Part shown: positions 18,906 to 28,000 of the stretch, piece by piece
How positions within the stretch are numbered: the stretch's first letter is position 1
Layout: each line of letters begins with the position of its first letter
DNA from: Parcubacteria bacterium C7867-006
Lineage (GTDB): Bacteria > Patescibacteriota > Minisyncoccia > Phycocordibacterales > DATDWN01
DNA length: 43,363 bases
Assembly: GCA_001189155.1 (NCBI GenBank)
Contig: LFCP01000001.1
Span: 211,779 to 255,141 of the forward strand
Reading direction: 5' to 3'
Notes under the pieces: model-generated
The model's input: only the letters and a program-made list of their open reading frames with translations
Databases searched by the model: none
Told to the model about the DNA's origin: nothing
Program-made: the position numbers and the translations under genes

Positions 18906-18935
18906 TTGACTGGTGAACCACCGTTCACCTATAAT
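18906..18935 (+). promoter_or_regulatory. lexA operon promoter with embedded LexA/SOS box GGTGAAC-N4-GTTCACC
   Basis: TTGACT 18906-18911; dyad 18912-18929; TATAAT 18930-18935; core GAAC-N4-GTTC resembles the Gram-positive SOS box. Confidence 0.85.
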
Positions 18936-18988
18936 AAAAACATAACAAATTACCAGGGTTTAAATTATAAATTTATTTTATTAAAAAT

Positions 18989-19180
18989 ATGAGTAAACAA
19001 AATTTTGAAAAGTCATTAAAAAAAGAGCTTCGAGTTTTGAATGAAATCATAGATATGAAAATTGTTAGAGGTTTGTCTTATGCGCAGGAGGCTAGAAGAC
19101 ACAAGTTTATTTTAAACAGTCTCACAAACATAAAACGAACAAAGTCAGGATGGATGCTAAGATCATTTAATTTTGCATAG
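18989..19180 (+). CDS. 63-aa basic hypothetical protein, first gene of the lexA operon
   Basis: Downstream of the SOS box, directly before lexA. Confidence 0.65.
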   Translation: MSKQNFEKSLKKELRVLNEIIDMKIVRGLSYAQEARRHKFILNSLTNIKRTKSGWMLRSFNFA

Positions 19181-19183
19181 AAT

Positions 19184-19762
19184 ATGAGTAACGAAAAATA
19201 TTCTACATATAGAGATAAAATACTTTCTTTCTACAGAAAGAACCGACGTATGCCTGGTTACAAAGAGATAATGACTCTTGTTGGTTTTAAATCAAAAAAT
19301 GCGGTTTACAAACTCATCAATAAACTGGTTGATGATGGAATTGTAGATAAAGATTCCAACGGTAAACTCACTCCTATGAAAATTTTTGGCGAAGTCCCAC
19401 TACTCGGACTTGTTGAAGCCGGAATACCAACAACTGTTGATCAGGGCACTGATACCCTGAGTTTAGAAGAGTACCTAATAGGAGGAAACAAAAACTCAGT
19501 TTATCTACTAGAAGTAAAAGGTGACTCTATGATAGATGAGGGTATACACGAGGGAGATCTAGTTCTGGTTGAAAGAAGAGGTGACCCGAGAGATGGAGAT
19601 ATTGTTATAGCAGAGGTTGATGGTGGTTGGACTATGAAGTATTTTAAAAAGAAGGGAAGTACTGTTTATCTAAAAGCAGCAAACAAAAACTATTCACCAA
19701 TATATCCAACATATGATTTGAAAGTGGCCGCTATAGTGCGTGGCGTTATACGAAAATATTAA
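19184..19762 (+). CDS. lexA: LexA repressor
   Basis: Winged HTH-like N-term; EAG cleavage site (LVEAGIP), GDSM catalytic Ser, TMKYFKK catalytic Lys. Confidence 0.95.
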   Translation: MSNEKYSTYRDKILSFYRKNRRMPGYKEIMTLVGFKSKNAVYKLINKLVDDGIVDKDSNGKLTPMKIFGEVPLLGLVEAGIPTTVDQGTDTLSLEEYLIGGNKNSVYLLEVKGDSMIDEGIHEGDLVLVERRGDPRDGDIVIAEVDGGWTMKYFKKKGSTVYLKAANKNYSPIYPTYDLKVAAIVRGVIRKY

Positions 19763-19787
19763 ATTTGTTTTGTGTTAAAATTTGTTT

Positions 19788-20405
19788 ATGAATAAATACC
19801 CCTTATTTGCAGTTGGAGGTCTTGTTTTGGTTTGTGTTTTATTTTTAATATTTACAAACAAGCAAGATATAAAAAATTACCCATCAAAAGGCGTAGATAT
19901 AATCGCATTCGGTGATAGTTTGATAGAGGGAGTTGGAGCGTCTAGTCCAGATAAAAATTTAATTTCTTTGCTATCAAAAAGTATAGGTAAACCCATTGTT
20001 AATCTTGGAGTTTCTGGAAATACAACGATAGATGGTTTAAAAAGATTAAGTGATTTAGATAACTATAAACCAAAAGTTATAATTCTTCTTTTGGGTGGAA
20101 ATGATTATTTAAGAAAAATACCAATAGATGAGACTTTTGATAATCTTGGGAAAATAATATCTAATTTACAAGACAGAGGTGCTGTGGTTTTGGTTTTGGG
20201 GGTGAGAGGTGGTTTGTTTAGTGATAAGTTCGAATCCAAATTTCAAGATCTGAGTGAAAAATATAATACAGCTTATGTTTCCGATGTTTTAGATGGTTTG
20301 TTTGCTAATACAAAATATATGTCAGATGCGATACATCCAAATGATTTGGGTTATAAAAAAATAGAAGAAAGAGTATACCCTGTACTTTTAAAGCTAATAA
20401 AATAA
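19788..20405 (+). CDS. SGNH/GDSL hydrolase (TesA-like), N-terminal signal/anchor
   Basis: IIAFGDSLIEGVGAS, LLLGGNDYLR, DAIHPNDLGY. Confidence 0.9.
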   Translation: MNKYPLFAVGGLVLVCVLFLIFTNKQDIKNYPSKGVDIIAFGDSLIEGVGASSPDKNLISLLSKSIGKPIVNLGVSGNTTIDGLKRLSDLDNYKPKVIILLLGGNDYLRKIPIDETFDNLGKIISNLQDRGAVVLVLGVRGGLFSDKFESKFQDLSEKYNTAYVSDVLDGLFANTKYMSDAIHPNDLGYKKIEERVYPVLLKLIK

Positions 20406-20698
20406 TGTCAAAGATTTTTAAAATTTACTCGCAGGTTTGGAGATGGCCAGGAGATATGGGGTGGCATTTTGTTACTTTACCTAAAAATTTATCTGCAGAT
20501 ATTAAAAAAGTTGGAAAAAGATATGGTGCTGGATTTGTGAAAGTTAAAGTTACAGTAGGGAAAAGTACTTGGGTTACAGCTTTGTTCCCACACAAAGAGT
20601 CGGAGTCATATCTGCTCTCAATAAAACAGAATATTCGCAAAAAGGAGGGAATATGGGAGAATGACAAAATAAAAGCATCATTCGTTTTAGAAAAATAA
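20405..20698 (+). CDS. DUF1905-like small protein
   Basis: WRWPGDMGWHFVTLPK..GFVKVKVTVGKSTWVTALFP. Confidence 0.75.
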   Translation: MSKIFKIYSQVWRWPGDMGWHFVTLPKNLSADIKKVGKRYGAGFVKVKVTVGKSTWVTALFPHKESESYLLSIKQNIRKKEGIWENDKIKASFVLEK

Positions 20699-20949
20699 TG
20701 AGAATATTTGTAAAAGTTAAGGCTAATAGCAGGGAAAATAAAGTTGAGGAGCCTCCTCAGAGACTTTTGCAAACCGATGAAAGACTAAACGACTACTATA
20801 CAGTATCTGTAAAAGAACCTCCTGTTGAGGGGAAAGCAAATGATGCGGTAGTTAGAACACTAGCTGAATATTTTAGTGTTTCTCGTTCACAGGTAACTCT
20901 TTTATCTGGTTCTACATCAAAAATAAAGACATTTGAAATAAAGAAATAA
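20698..20949 (+). CDS. DUF167/YggU (UPF0235) protein
   Basis: VKVKANSRENKVE..VSVKEPPVEGKANDAVVRTLAEYFSVSRSQVTLLSGSTSKIKTFEI. Confidence 0.9.
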   Translation: MRIFVKVKANSRENKVEEPPQRLLQTDERLNDYYTVSVKEPPVEGKANDAVVRTLAEYFSVSRSQVTLLSGSTSKIKTFEIKK

Positions 20950-20950
20950 T

Positions 20951-21211
20951 ATGAAAACAAAAACATTTGGAGATAGGGTTCGTGATGTAGTCAAAAAAAT
21001 ACCAAAGGGTAAGGTTATGACTTATAAAGAGGTGGCAAAGAAAGCTGGTAATGAAAAAGCTGTTCGAGCTGTGGGGAATATATTGAGTAAAAATTATGAT
21101 AAAAATATACCATGTCATAGGGTAATACGTTCTGACGGTGGGATGGGTGGATACAACAGAGGAATAAAAAATAAAATCTCTATTTTGAGAAAAGAAGGAG
21201 TAAAAATCTAA
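20951..21211 (+). CDS. ogt: O6-methylguanine-DNA methyltransferase-type protein (catalytic domain only)
   Basis: KIPKGKVMTYKEVAKKAG..VGNILSKN..IPCHRVIRSDGGMGGY; catalytic PCHRV retained. Confidence 0.88.
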   Translation: MKTKTFGDRVRDVVKKIPKGKVMTYKEVAKKAGNEKAVRAVGNILSKNYDKNIPCHRVIRSDGGMGGYNRGIKNKISILRKEGVKI

Positions 21212-21254
21212 TAACTCTCTGGTAATTTGTTTCTACGATTTATATAATTATATA

Positions 21255-21420
21255 TGGAAGTACTCGCCAAACGATTTTCGACAATTCGTTTTTGCCATCC
21301 GGCTGATTCAATTTCCATTCAGCCTAGTCTCGTTGCCCCAAACCAGGACTATTGACGAGACTCCCACGTATGTCCTACCCACCATTATCCCCGGTCGCCA
21401 AAAGCGATCGGGGGTGCCTT
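21255..21420 (+). ncRNA. Candidate structured small RNA upstream of rpoB (unassigned family)
   Basis: TATAAT at 21243-21248; hairpins 21269-21291, 21301-21324, 21326-21362; terminator 21389-21413 plus T-run. Confidence 0.55.
21389..21420 (+). terminator. Terminator of the candidate small RNA
   Basis: CCCCGGTCGC-caaaa-GCGATCGGGG, then gtgccttttt. Confidence 0.88.
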
Positions 21421-21530
21421 TTTATTGTCTAAATGTAATAAATTAGCCGTTTTATTGTATAAGAGGGTGTAAGTAACTGTTTACTTGGGAGTGTGTCAAA
21501 TACGGTGTTAATAGTATGTGTATAACTTTG

Positions 21531-21582
21531 TTGACTTTATTGTTGACAAAATATACCTACTTGACGTATACTCTACTTGACT
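21531..21582 (+). promoter_or_regulatory. rpoB upstream region with four TTGAC motifs and TTGACA-N18-TATACT promoter
   Basis: TTGAC at 21531, 21543, 21561, 21577; TATACT 21567-21572; CTACTTGAC repeated at 21557 and 21573. Confidence 0.6.
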
Positions 21583-21596
21583 TCACGGATTGAGTT

Positions 21597-21686
21597 ATGG
21601 CAGACGAAGTGAGGATTATTCGGGTCAATTGTTCTCAACTACTTCCTTGCGTTTCAATCGCTAACAAAAAAATAAGCAAAAAATAA
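21597..21686 (+). CDS. Putative 29-aa leader uORF upstream of rpoB (MADEVRIIRVNCSQLLPCVSIANKKISKK)
   Basis: ATG to TAA; stop lies in the left arm of the 21677-21713 hairpin; no strong SD. Confidence 0.3.
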   Translation: MADEVRIIRVNCSQLLPCVSIANKKISKK

Positions 21687-21728
21687 ACCACATAAGGGGT
21701 GGGGTATTTTTTGTTCGTTTTTTATTTT
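21677..21728 (+). terminator. Attenuator-like hairpin plus T-rich tract in the rpoB leader
   Basis: CAAAAAATA-aa-CCAC / GTGG-gg-TATTTTTTG then ttcgttttttatttt. Confidence 0.6.
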
Positions 21729-21781
21729 AAAAGGAGGTAGTAGGTGTCCGGGGTTTATTATTAAAAAGCACAATATTTTTT

Positions 21782-24700
21782 ATGAACACTAAAACTGCAC
21801 GCCCACAGAAGTTTTTCGGACGTTTCAAAAAGCCGTTAGTGTCTACGCCCAACTTTGTTGAGCCACAGACAGATTCTTTTAAATGGCTTATTGAAAAAGG
21901 TCTAAAAGAAGTTTTTGAAGAGTTTTCATCTATAAAAGATTTTTCTGAAAAGAAATTTACTTTGGATTTTACAGGTTTTGAGTTAGCTCAGCCTAAATAC
22001 GATGAGTATTACGCAAAGGACAACAAGCTTTCATACGAAGCTACATTAAAAGTAAAGGTAAAACTAAAGAACCATATATTAGGTACAGAAAAAGAGCAGG
22101 AGATTTTCATGGCTGATTTGCCAGTTATGACAAGTCATGGAACTTTCATCATCTCTGGTATTGAGAGAGTTATTGTTCCACAGCTTGCTCGTTCATACGG
22201 AGTATTCTTCACAGCGTCTGAAATAAAGGGACGAAAGTTTTTTGGTGCAAAAATAATCCCTTCAAGAGGAGCTTGGATAGAAATAGAGTCAGATGCTGAT
22301 GGTGTTATCTCTATACGTATAGATAGAAAGAGAAAATTTGCTGGAACTACCCTTTTAAGAGTTCTAGGTGCAAAAGATAACGAGGCTATCAAAAAACTAT
22401 TTGCTGGAGATGAATTTAGTCTAAAATCTATAGAAAAGACTCTATTAAAGGATCATACAAAGTCTGTTGATGAGGCATATATAGATATTCATAAAAGACT
22501 ACGAGATGGAGATCTAGCTTCTGCTGAAAACGCAAAGGAGTTTATTGACTCTATATTTGATTCTGAGCGATATGACCTTTCTCCAGTTGGACGACACAGA
22601 TTCAATAAGCGATTTGGTAAGCCAATGACAGATAAGGATCTAAAAAGAAAGACTATTTCTTTGGATGATATCGTCACAATCATAAACAACATAGCAATGT
22701 TGAACAATACTCCAAACGCAATGGAGGATGATATTGACCACCTAGGTTCAAGACGAGTTAGATTTGTTGGAGAGCTATTTCAGGCAAAGATCCGAACAGG
22801 TATGGCTCAGATCAAGAGAAACATTCAAAATAGAATGTCTACTATTGATACAGATGTGACTCTTCCAGTTCAGTTTATTTCTCCAAAACCTCTACAAGCA
22901 AGAATCAAGGAATTCTTTACAACAAACCAGCTTTCACAGTTCATGCTTCAGGAAAACCCTGTTGCTGAGATCGAACACCTTCGAACACTGTCAGCTCTAG
23001 GTCCTGGAGGATTGAACAGAACACGAGCAGGTTTCGAAGTTCGAGACGTTCATACATCTCACTACGGAAGACTTTGTCCTATTCATACACCAGAAGGTCC
23101 AAACATTGGATTGGTTCTTCGTCTATCTGTTTATGCTCGAATCAACGATTTCGGAATGATTGAGACTCCATATGCAAAAGTAAAAAATGGAAAAGTTACA
23201 GATGAGATTGTTTATCTAAACGCTTCCGAAGAAGAGGGATATGTTATTGCCCACGCAGCTACTCCTGTTGATGAAAACGGAAAGATTTTATCAGACGAAG
23301 TTGAGGTGCGAGTAGAAGGAGACCCAACAGTTGTTTCAAAAGATAAAGTTGACTATATGGATGTTGCAACAAACCAGGCATTTTCTATTGCAACTTCTAT
23401 GATTCCTTTCCTAAACCACGACGAAGCATCTCGTGCTCTCATGGCCTCAAACATGCAGAAGCAGGCTACACCTTGTATTATTCCTGAAGCTCCACTAGTT
23501 GCTACAGGTATGGAAAGTGCAGCATTGAAAAATACAGGAAGACTTATTGTTGCAGGAGAAGAAGGTGTTGTTACTCATGCAGATGGTGCTAAAGTCGTTG
23601 TAAAAAACAGCAAAGGAAAAGAGACAGAATACAATCTAGTTAAATTCTCACGAACAAACGGATTTACAGCTTTCCATCAGAGACCATCAGTTAATGTTGG
23701 AGATAAAGTAAAGAAAGGAGATGTTCTCGCGGATACATCAGCTTCAGAACACGGTCAGTCAGCTATCGGTCAGAATATGCTTGTTGCTTTCATGTCATGG
23801 AGTGGATCAAACTACGAGGACGCGATTATTCTTTCAGAGAGAGTTGTAAAAAACAGTAAATTCACTTCTATACACATTGAAGAGTTTGTTGTTAATGTTC
23901 GAGATACAAAACTTGGTCCAGAAGTTACTACTTGCGATATTCCAAACGTCGGAGAAACAAAACTAAAAAATTTGGCTGAAGACGGTATTATTCAGGTTGG
24001 AGCAGAGGTTAGACCAGGGGATATTTTGGTTGGGAAAATTACACCAAAAGGAGAAACACAGCTTACACCAGAGGAAAGACTACTTCGATCACTTTTCGGT
24101 GAGAAAGCTCATGATGTAAAAGATACATCAAAGAGAATGGAAGGAGGAAAGAGGGGAAGAGTTATCAAAGTTCAAATATTCTCACGAGAAAAGGGAGATA
24201 AACTTGATTCAGGAATTATAAAAAGAATTCATATTGAAGTTGCACAGCTCAGAAACGTTTCAGTTGGAGACAAACTTGCTGGACGACACGGAAACAAAGG
24301 AGTTATATCAAAAATTCTTCCTGAAGAAGATATGCCTTATATGGCAGATGGAACTCCTATCGATGTTATTCTAACACCACTTGGAGTGCCTTCACGTATG
24401 AACCTAGGACAGATTCTAGAGCTTCACTTAGGTCTAGCTGCTAACACACTTGGTTATCAGGCAATCGTTCCTCCATTTGCAGGTGCGACAGGAGAAGAAA
24501 TCAAAGAAGAACTAAAAAAGGCTGGATACAACGAGTCAGGAAAGATGAAACTATTTGATGGACGAACAGGAGAGGCTTTTGCACAGGATATTGCTGTTGG
24601 ATATATGTATATCTTGAAACTGCACCACATGGTTGAGGACAAGATTCACATGCGATCTATTGGTCCATACTCACTTATTACTCAACAGCCACTTGGAGGA

Positions 24701-24985
24701 AAGGCTCAAAACGGAGGACAGAGATTTGGAGAAATGGAAGTGTGGGCACTACTTGGTCACGGGGCAGCACATACTCTACAAGAAATTCTTACAATTAAGT
24801 CAGACGATATTGCAGGACGATCTGCTGCCTTTGATGCAATCGTAAAGGGTATGCCGATTACACAACTAAACACTCCGGCGTCATTCAATGTTCTATTGAA
24901 TAACTTACGAGGATTAGCTTTGGATGTTCAGATAAAGAAAGGGTCGAAAGAATTACTAGATGGTCATGGGAACAGTAACATTTAA
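21782..24985 (+). CDS. rpoB: RNA polymerase beta subunit
   Basis: Full-length RpoB: FFTTNQLSQFMLQENP, GRLCPIHTPEGPNIGL, GDKLAGRHGNKGVIS. Confidence 0.99.
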   Translation: MNTKTARPQKFFGRFKKPLVSTPNFVEPQTDSFKWLIEKGLKEVFEEFSSIKDFSEKKFTLDFTGFELAQPKYDEYYAKDNKLSYEATLKVKVKLKNHILGTEKEQEIFMADLPVMTSHGTFIISGIERVIVPQLARSYGVFFTASEIKGRKFFGAKIIPSRGAWIEIESDADGVISIRIDRKRKFAGTTLLRVLGAKDNEAIKKLFAGDEFSLKSIEKTLLKDHTKSVDEAYIDIHKRLRDGDLASAENAKEFIDSIFDSERYDLSPVGRHRFNKRFGKPMTDKDLKRKTISLDDIVTIINNIAMLNNTPNAMEDDIDHLGSRRVRFVGELFQAKIRTGMAQIKRNIQNRMSTIDTDVTLPVQFISPKPLQARIKEFFTTNQLSQFMLQENPVAEIEHLRTLSALGPGGLNRTRAGFEVRDVHTSHYGRLCPIHTPEGPNIGLVLRLSVYARINDFGMIETPYAKVKNGKVTDEIVYLNASEEEGYVIAHAATPVDENGKILSDEVEVRVEGDPTVVSKDKVDYMDVATNQAFSIATSMIPFLNHDEASRALMASNMQKQATPCIIPEAPLVATGMESAALKNTGRLIVAGEEGVVTHADGAKVVVKNSKGKETEYNLVKFSRTNGFTAFHQRPSVNVGDKVKKGDVLADTSASEHGQSAIGQNMLVAFMSWSGSNYEDAIILSERVVKNSKFTSIHIEEFVVNVRDTKLGPEVTTCDIPNVGETKLKNLAEDGIIQVGAEVRPGDILVGKITPKGETQLTPEERLLRSLFGEKAHDVKDTSKRMEGGKRGRVIKVQIFSREKGDKLDSGIIKRIHIEVAQLRNVSVGDKLAGRHGNKGVISKILPEEDMPYMADGTPIDVILTPLGVPSRMNLGQILELHLGLAANTLGYQAIVPPFAGATGEEIKEELKKAGYNESGKMKLFDGRTGEAFAQDIAVGYMYILKLHHMVEDKIHMRSIGPYSLITQQPLGGKAQNGGQRFGEMEVWALLGHGAAHTLQEILTIKSDDIAGRSAAFDAIVKGMPITQLNTPASFNVLLNNLRGLALDVQIKKGSKELLDGHGNSNI

Positions 24986-25013
24986 TAAGACCACTTAATT
25001 AATAAAAAAATCT

Positions 25014-28000
25014 ATGAAAACAAGAACAACAACAGATTCAAACGATTTCGAGACAATAGCACTTCGTGTCGCGTCTCCAGAGCGAATAAAAGAGTGGTCT
25101 TTTGGTGAAATTACAAAACCAGAAACTATCAACTATAGAACACAAAGATCAGAAAAGAATGGTCTATTTGATGAAAAAATATTCGGTCCAGATAAGGACT
25201 ACGAGTGTTATTGTGGAAAGTATCGAGGAATAAGATACAAGGGAATTATCTGTGAGAAATGTGGAGTTGAAATCACACGTTCAATCGTAAGACGAGAGAG
25301 AATGGGTCACATTGAGCTAGCTACAGTGGTTTCTCACATCTGGTTCCTAAAATCTATGCCAAGTAGAATCAGTTTAATTTTAGGTATACCTACAGCAGAC
25401 CTTGAAAAAGTTATCTACTTTGCTGGATACATCATTACAAAAGTTTCAGAAGAAGATAGAACAAGATATCTAAAGGATTTGGATTCTGAATATAAAGCAA
25501 AAGTAAAATCTCTACAGGATGAAAAGACAAAAGAAGCTGTAAAAGAAATGCTTCTTACTGCAAAGAGAGAAATAGAATCAATTCAGGAAGGAAGAGTGCT
25601 TGATGAGGTTGAGTACTATAACTTTGGAATGAAGTACGGAACAATGTTTGAGGCATCTATTGGTGCAGAAGCAATCTACAATATATTTAAGAAAATTGAT
25701 CTTGAAAAACTACTAGGTCAGTTAAATGCTGAGCTTGAGAAAGCAAGTAGTATAGAGACAGGAAAAATAAACAAAAGAATCAGTGTTGTAGCTGCGATGA
25801 TTAATTCAAACATCAGACCTGAGTGGATGTTCTTAACATCTATTCCTGTTATACCTCCAGCTCTACGACCTATGGTTCCACTAGATGGAGGACGATACGC
25901 TACATCTGATGTTAACGATCTATACCGAAGAGTTATAAACCGAAACAATCGTCTAAAGAAACTAAAAGAGATTCACGCTCCAGACGTAATTCTACGAAAC
26001 GAAAAAAGAATTCTACAAGAAGCTGTTGATGCTTTGATAGATAACTCTATCCGACATGGTTCAGCATCTGGTGCTGTTAACCAGTCACAGAGACGACCAT
26101 TGAAATCTCTTGCAGACAACCTAAAAGGTAAAAGAGGAATCTTCCGACAGAACCTACTTGGTAAAAGAGTGGACTATTCAGGACGTTCAGTTATTGTTGT
26201 GGGTCCAGATTTGCACTTAAATCAGTGTGGTCTTCCAAAACATATGGCACTTGAACTATTCAAACCATTTGTTATCTCAGATCTTTTGAGAAAAGAGTTG
26301 GCTTACAACATAAGAGGAGCATCAAAACTTATTGAGGATGGTATTCCAGAAGTTTGGGCTATTCTTGAAGATGTTATTTCTACAAGATATGTGTTGTTGA
26401 ACCGAGCACCTACTCTACACAGACTTGGTATTCAGGCTTTCAAACCAACTTTGATTGAAGGAAACGCTATTCAGCTTCACCCACTAGTATGTTCTGCTTT
26501 CAACGCGGACTTCGATGGTGACCAGATGGCTGTTCACGTACCTCTATCAGATGAGGCTCAGATGGAAGCTAGAGAAATCATGGCTTCTGATAAAAACATT
26601 CTAAAGCCAGGTTCAGGAGATCCTACAGTTTCAGCAAAAATGCTTGATATTGTTTTGGGTTGTTACTGGATGACAAAAGAGATTGGAGGTGAGAAGGGAG
26701 AAGGAAAAATATTCCAGACTCCAAACGCTGCTATCATGGCTTACGATCTAAATGAGGTTTCATTCAGAGCAAAAATAAAAGTTCTACCTTCTGATTCTGA
26801 GAAATACTCACAGTTTGAAGGTAAATTGTTTGAAACTACAGTTGGAAGACTACTTTTCAACTCTGTGTTACCAAAAGACTATCCATTTATAAATGGAGAA
26901 ATTAACAAAAAGAAAACTTCATCTTTGATTGATGATTTGATTGAGAGGTATGGAATTGAAAATGTTCCAGCTATCATTGATAAAATAAAATCTTTCGGAT
27001 TCAAGTATGCAACACACTCTGGTGTTACTTGGGGATTGGATGACGTTATCATTCCAGAAGGAAAGAAAGATATTGTTATAAAAGCAAAATCTAAGGAAGA
27101 TGCAATTAAAGAGCACTTTGGTGCAGGACTTATTTCAAAGGAAGAAAGACTACGACAGACTATTGAAGTATGGCACGGTGCAAAAGCTGATGTTGAAAAA
27201 CTGATGCCAGACACTCTTCCAAAAGACGGTTCAGTTGCAGACATGGTTATTTCAGGAGCTCGAGGTTCTATGGGTAACATTACTCAGATGGCTGGTATGA
27301 AAGGTTTGATTACAAACACAGCTGGAGAAACAATCGAATTCCCAATTATTTCATGTTCAAAAGAGGGTCTAACACCACTTGAGTATTTCATTACTACTCA
27401 CGGTGCTCGAAAGGGTCTAACTGACACAGCTCTTAACACAGCAAAGTCCGGTTACCTAACTCGAAAAATGTTCGTTGTGGCTCAGGATACTATTATTACA
27501 GAAGAAGATTGTGGAACAAAAGATGGGGTTATAATCGATAAGCATGCTATTTCTGGAATTGAAACACCTATCGCAAAACACATCAAAGGAAGATTCCTTT
27601 CAGCAGATGTTGTTAAAGATGGAAAAGTTTTATTTGAGAAGGGATATCTGCTTTCAAAGAAAGATGCACAACAGATTGAGGCTCTTGGAATTGAATCAGT
27701 TTCTGTTCGATCACCTCTATCATGTAAAACTCCAAATGGTATTTGTGTAAAATGTTACGGAGTTGATCTTGGTAAAAATAAAGTAGTTGAGTTGGGTGAA
27801 GCAGTTGGTACAGTTGCCGGACAAGCTATCGGTGAACCTGGAACACAGCTGACAATGAGAACATTCCACGCCGGAGGTACTGCATCAGTTGGTGGAGATA
27901 TCGTTTCAGGTCTTCCTCGTGTAGAAGAGCTGTTTGAGAAGCGAAAACCAAAGAACCCATCAGTTGTTGCTTCTGTTTCTGGAACAATTTCAGAAATCAA

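Noticed and set aside
20228-20240. tRNA T-arm-like motif GTTCGAATCC
   Set aside because: In frame within the SGNH hydrolase (DKFESKF); no cloverleaf found around it.
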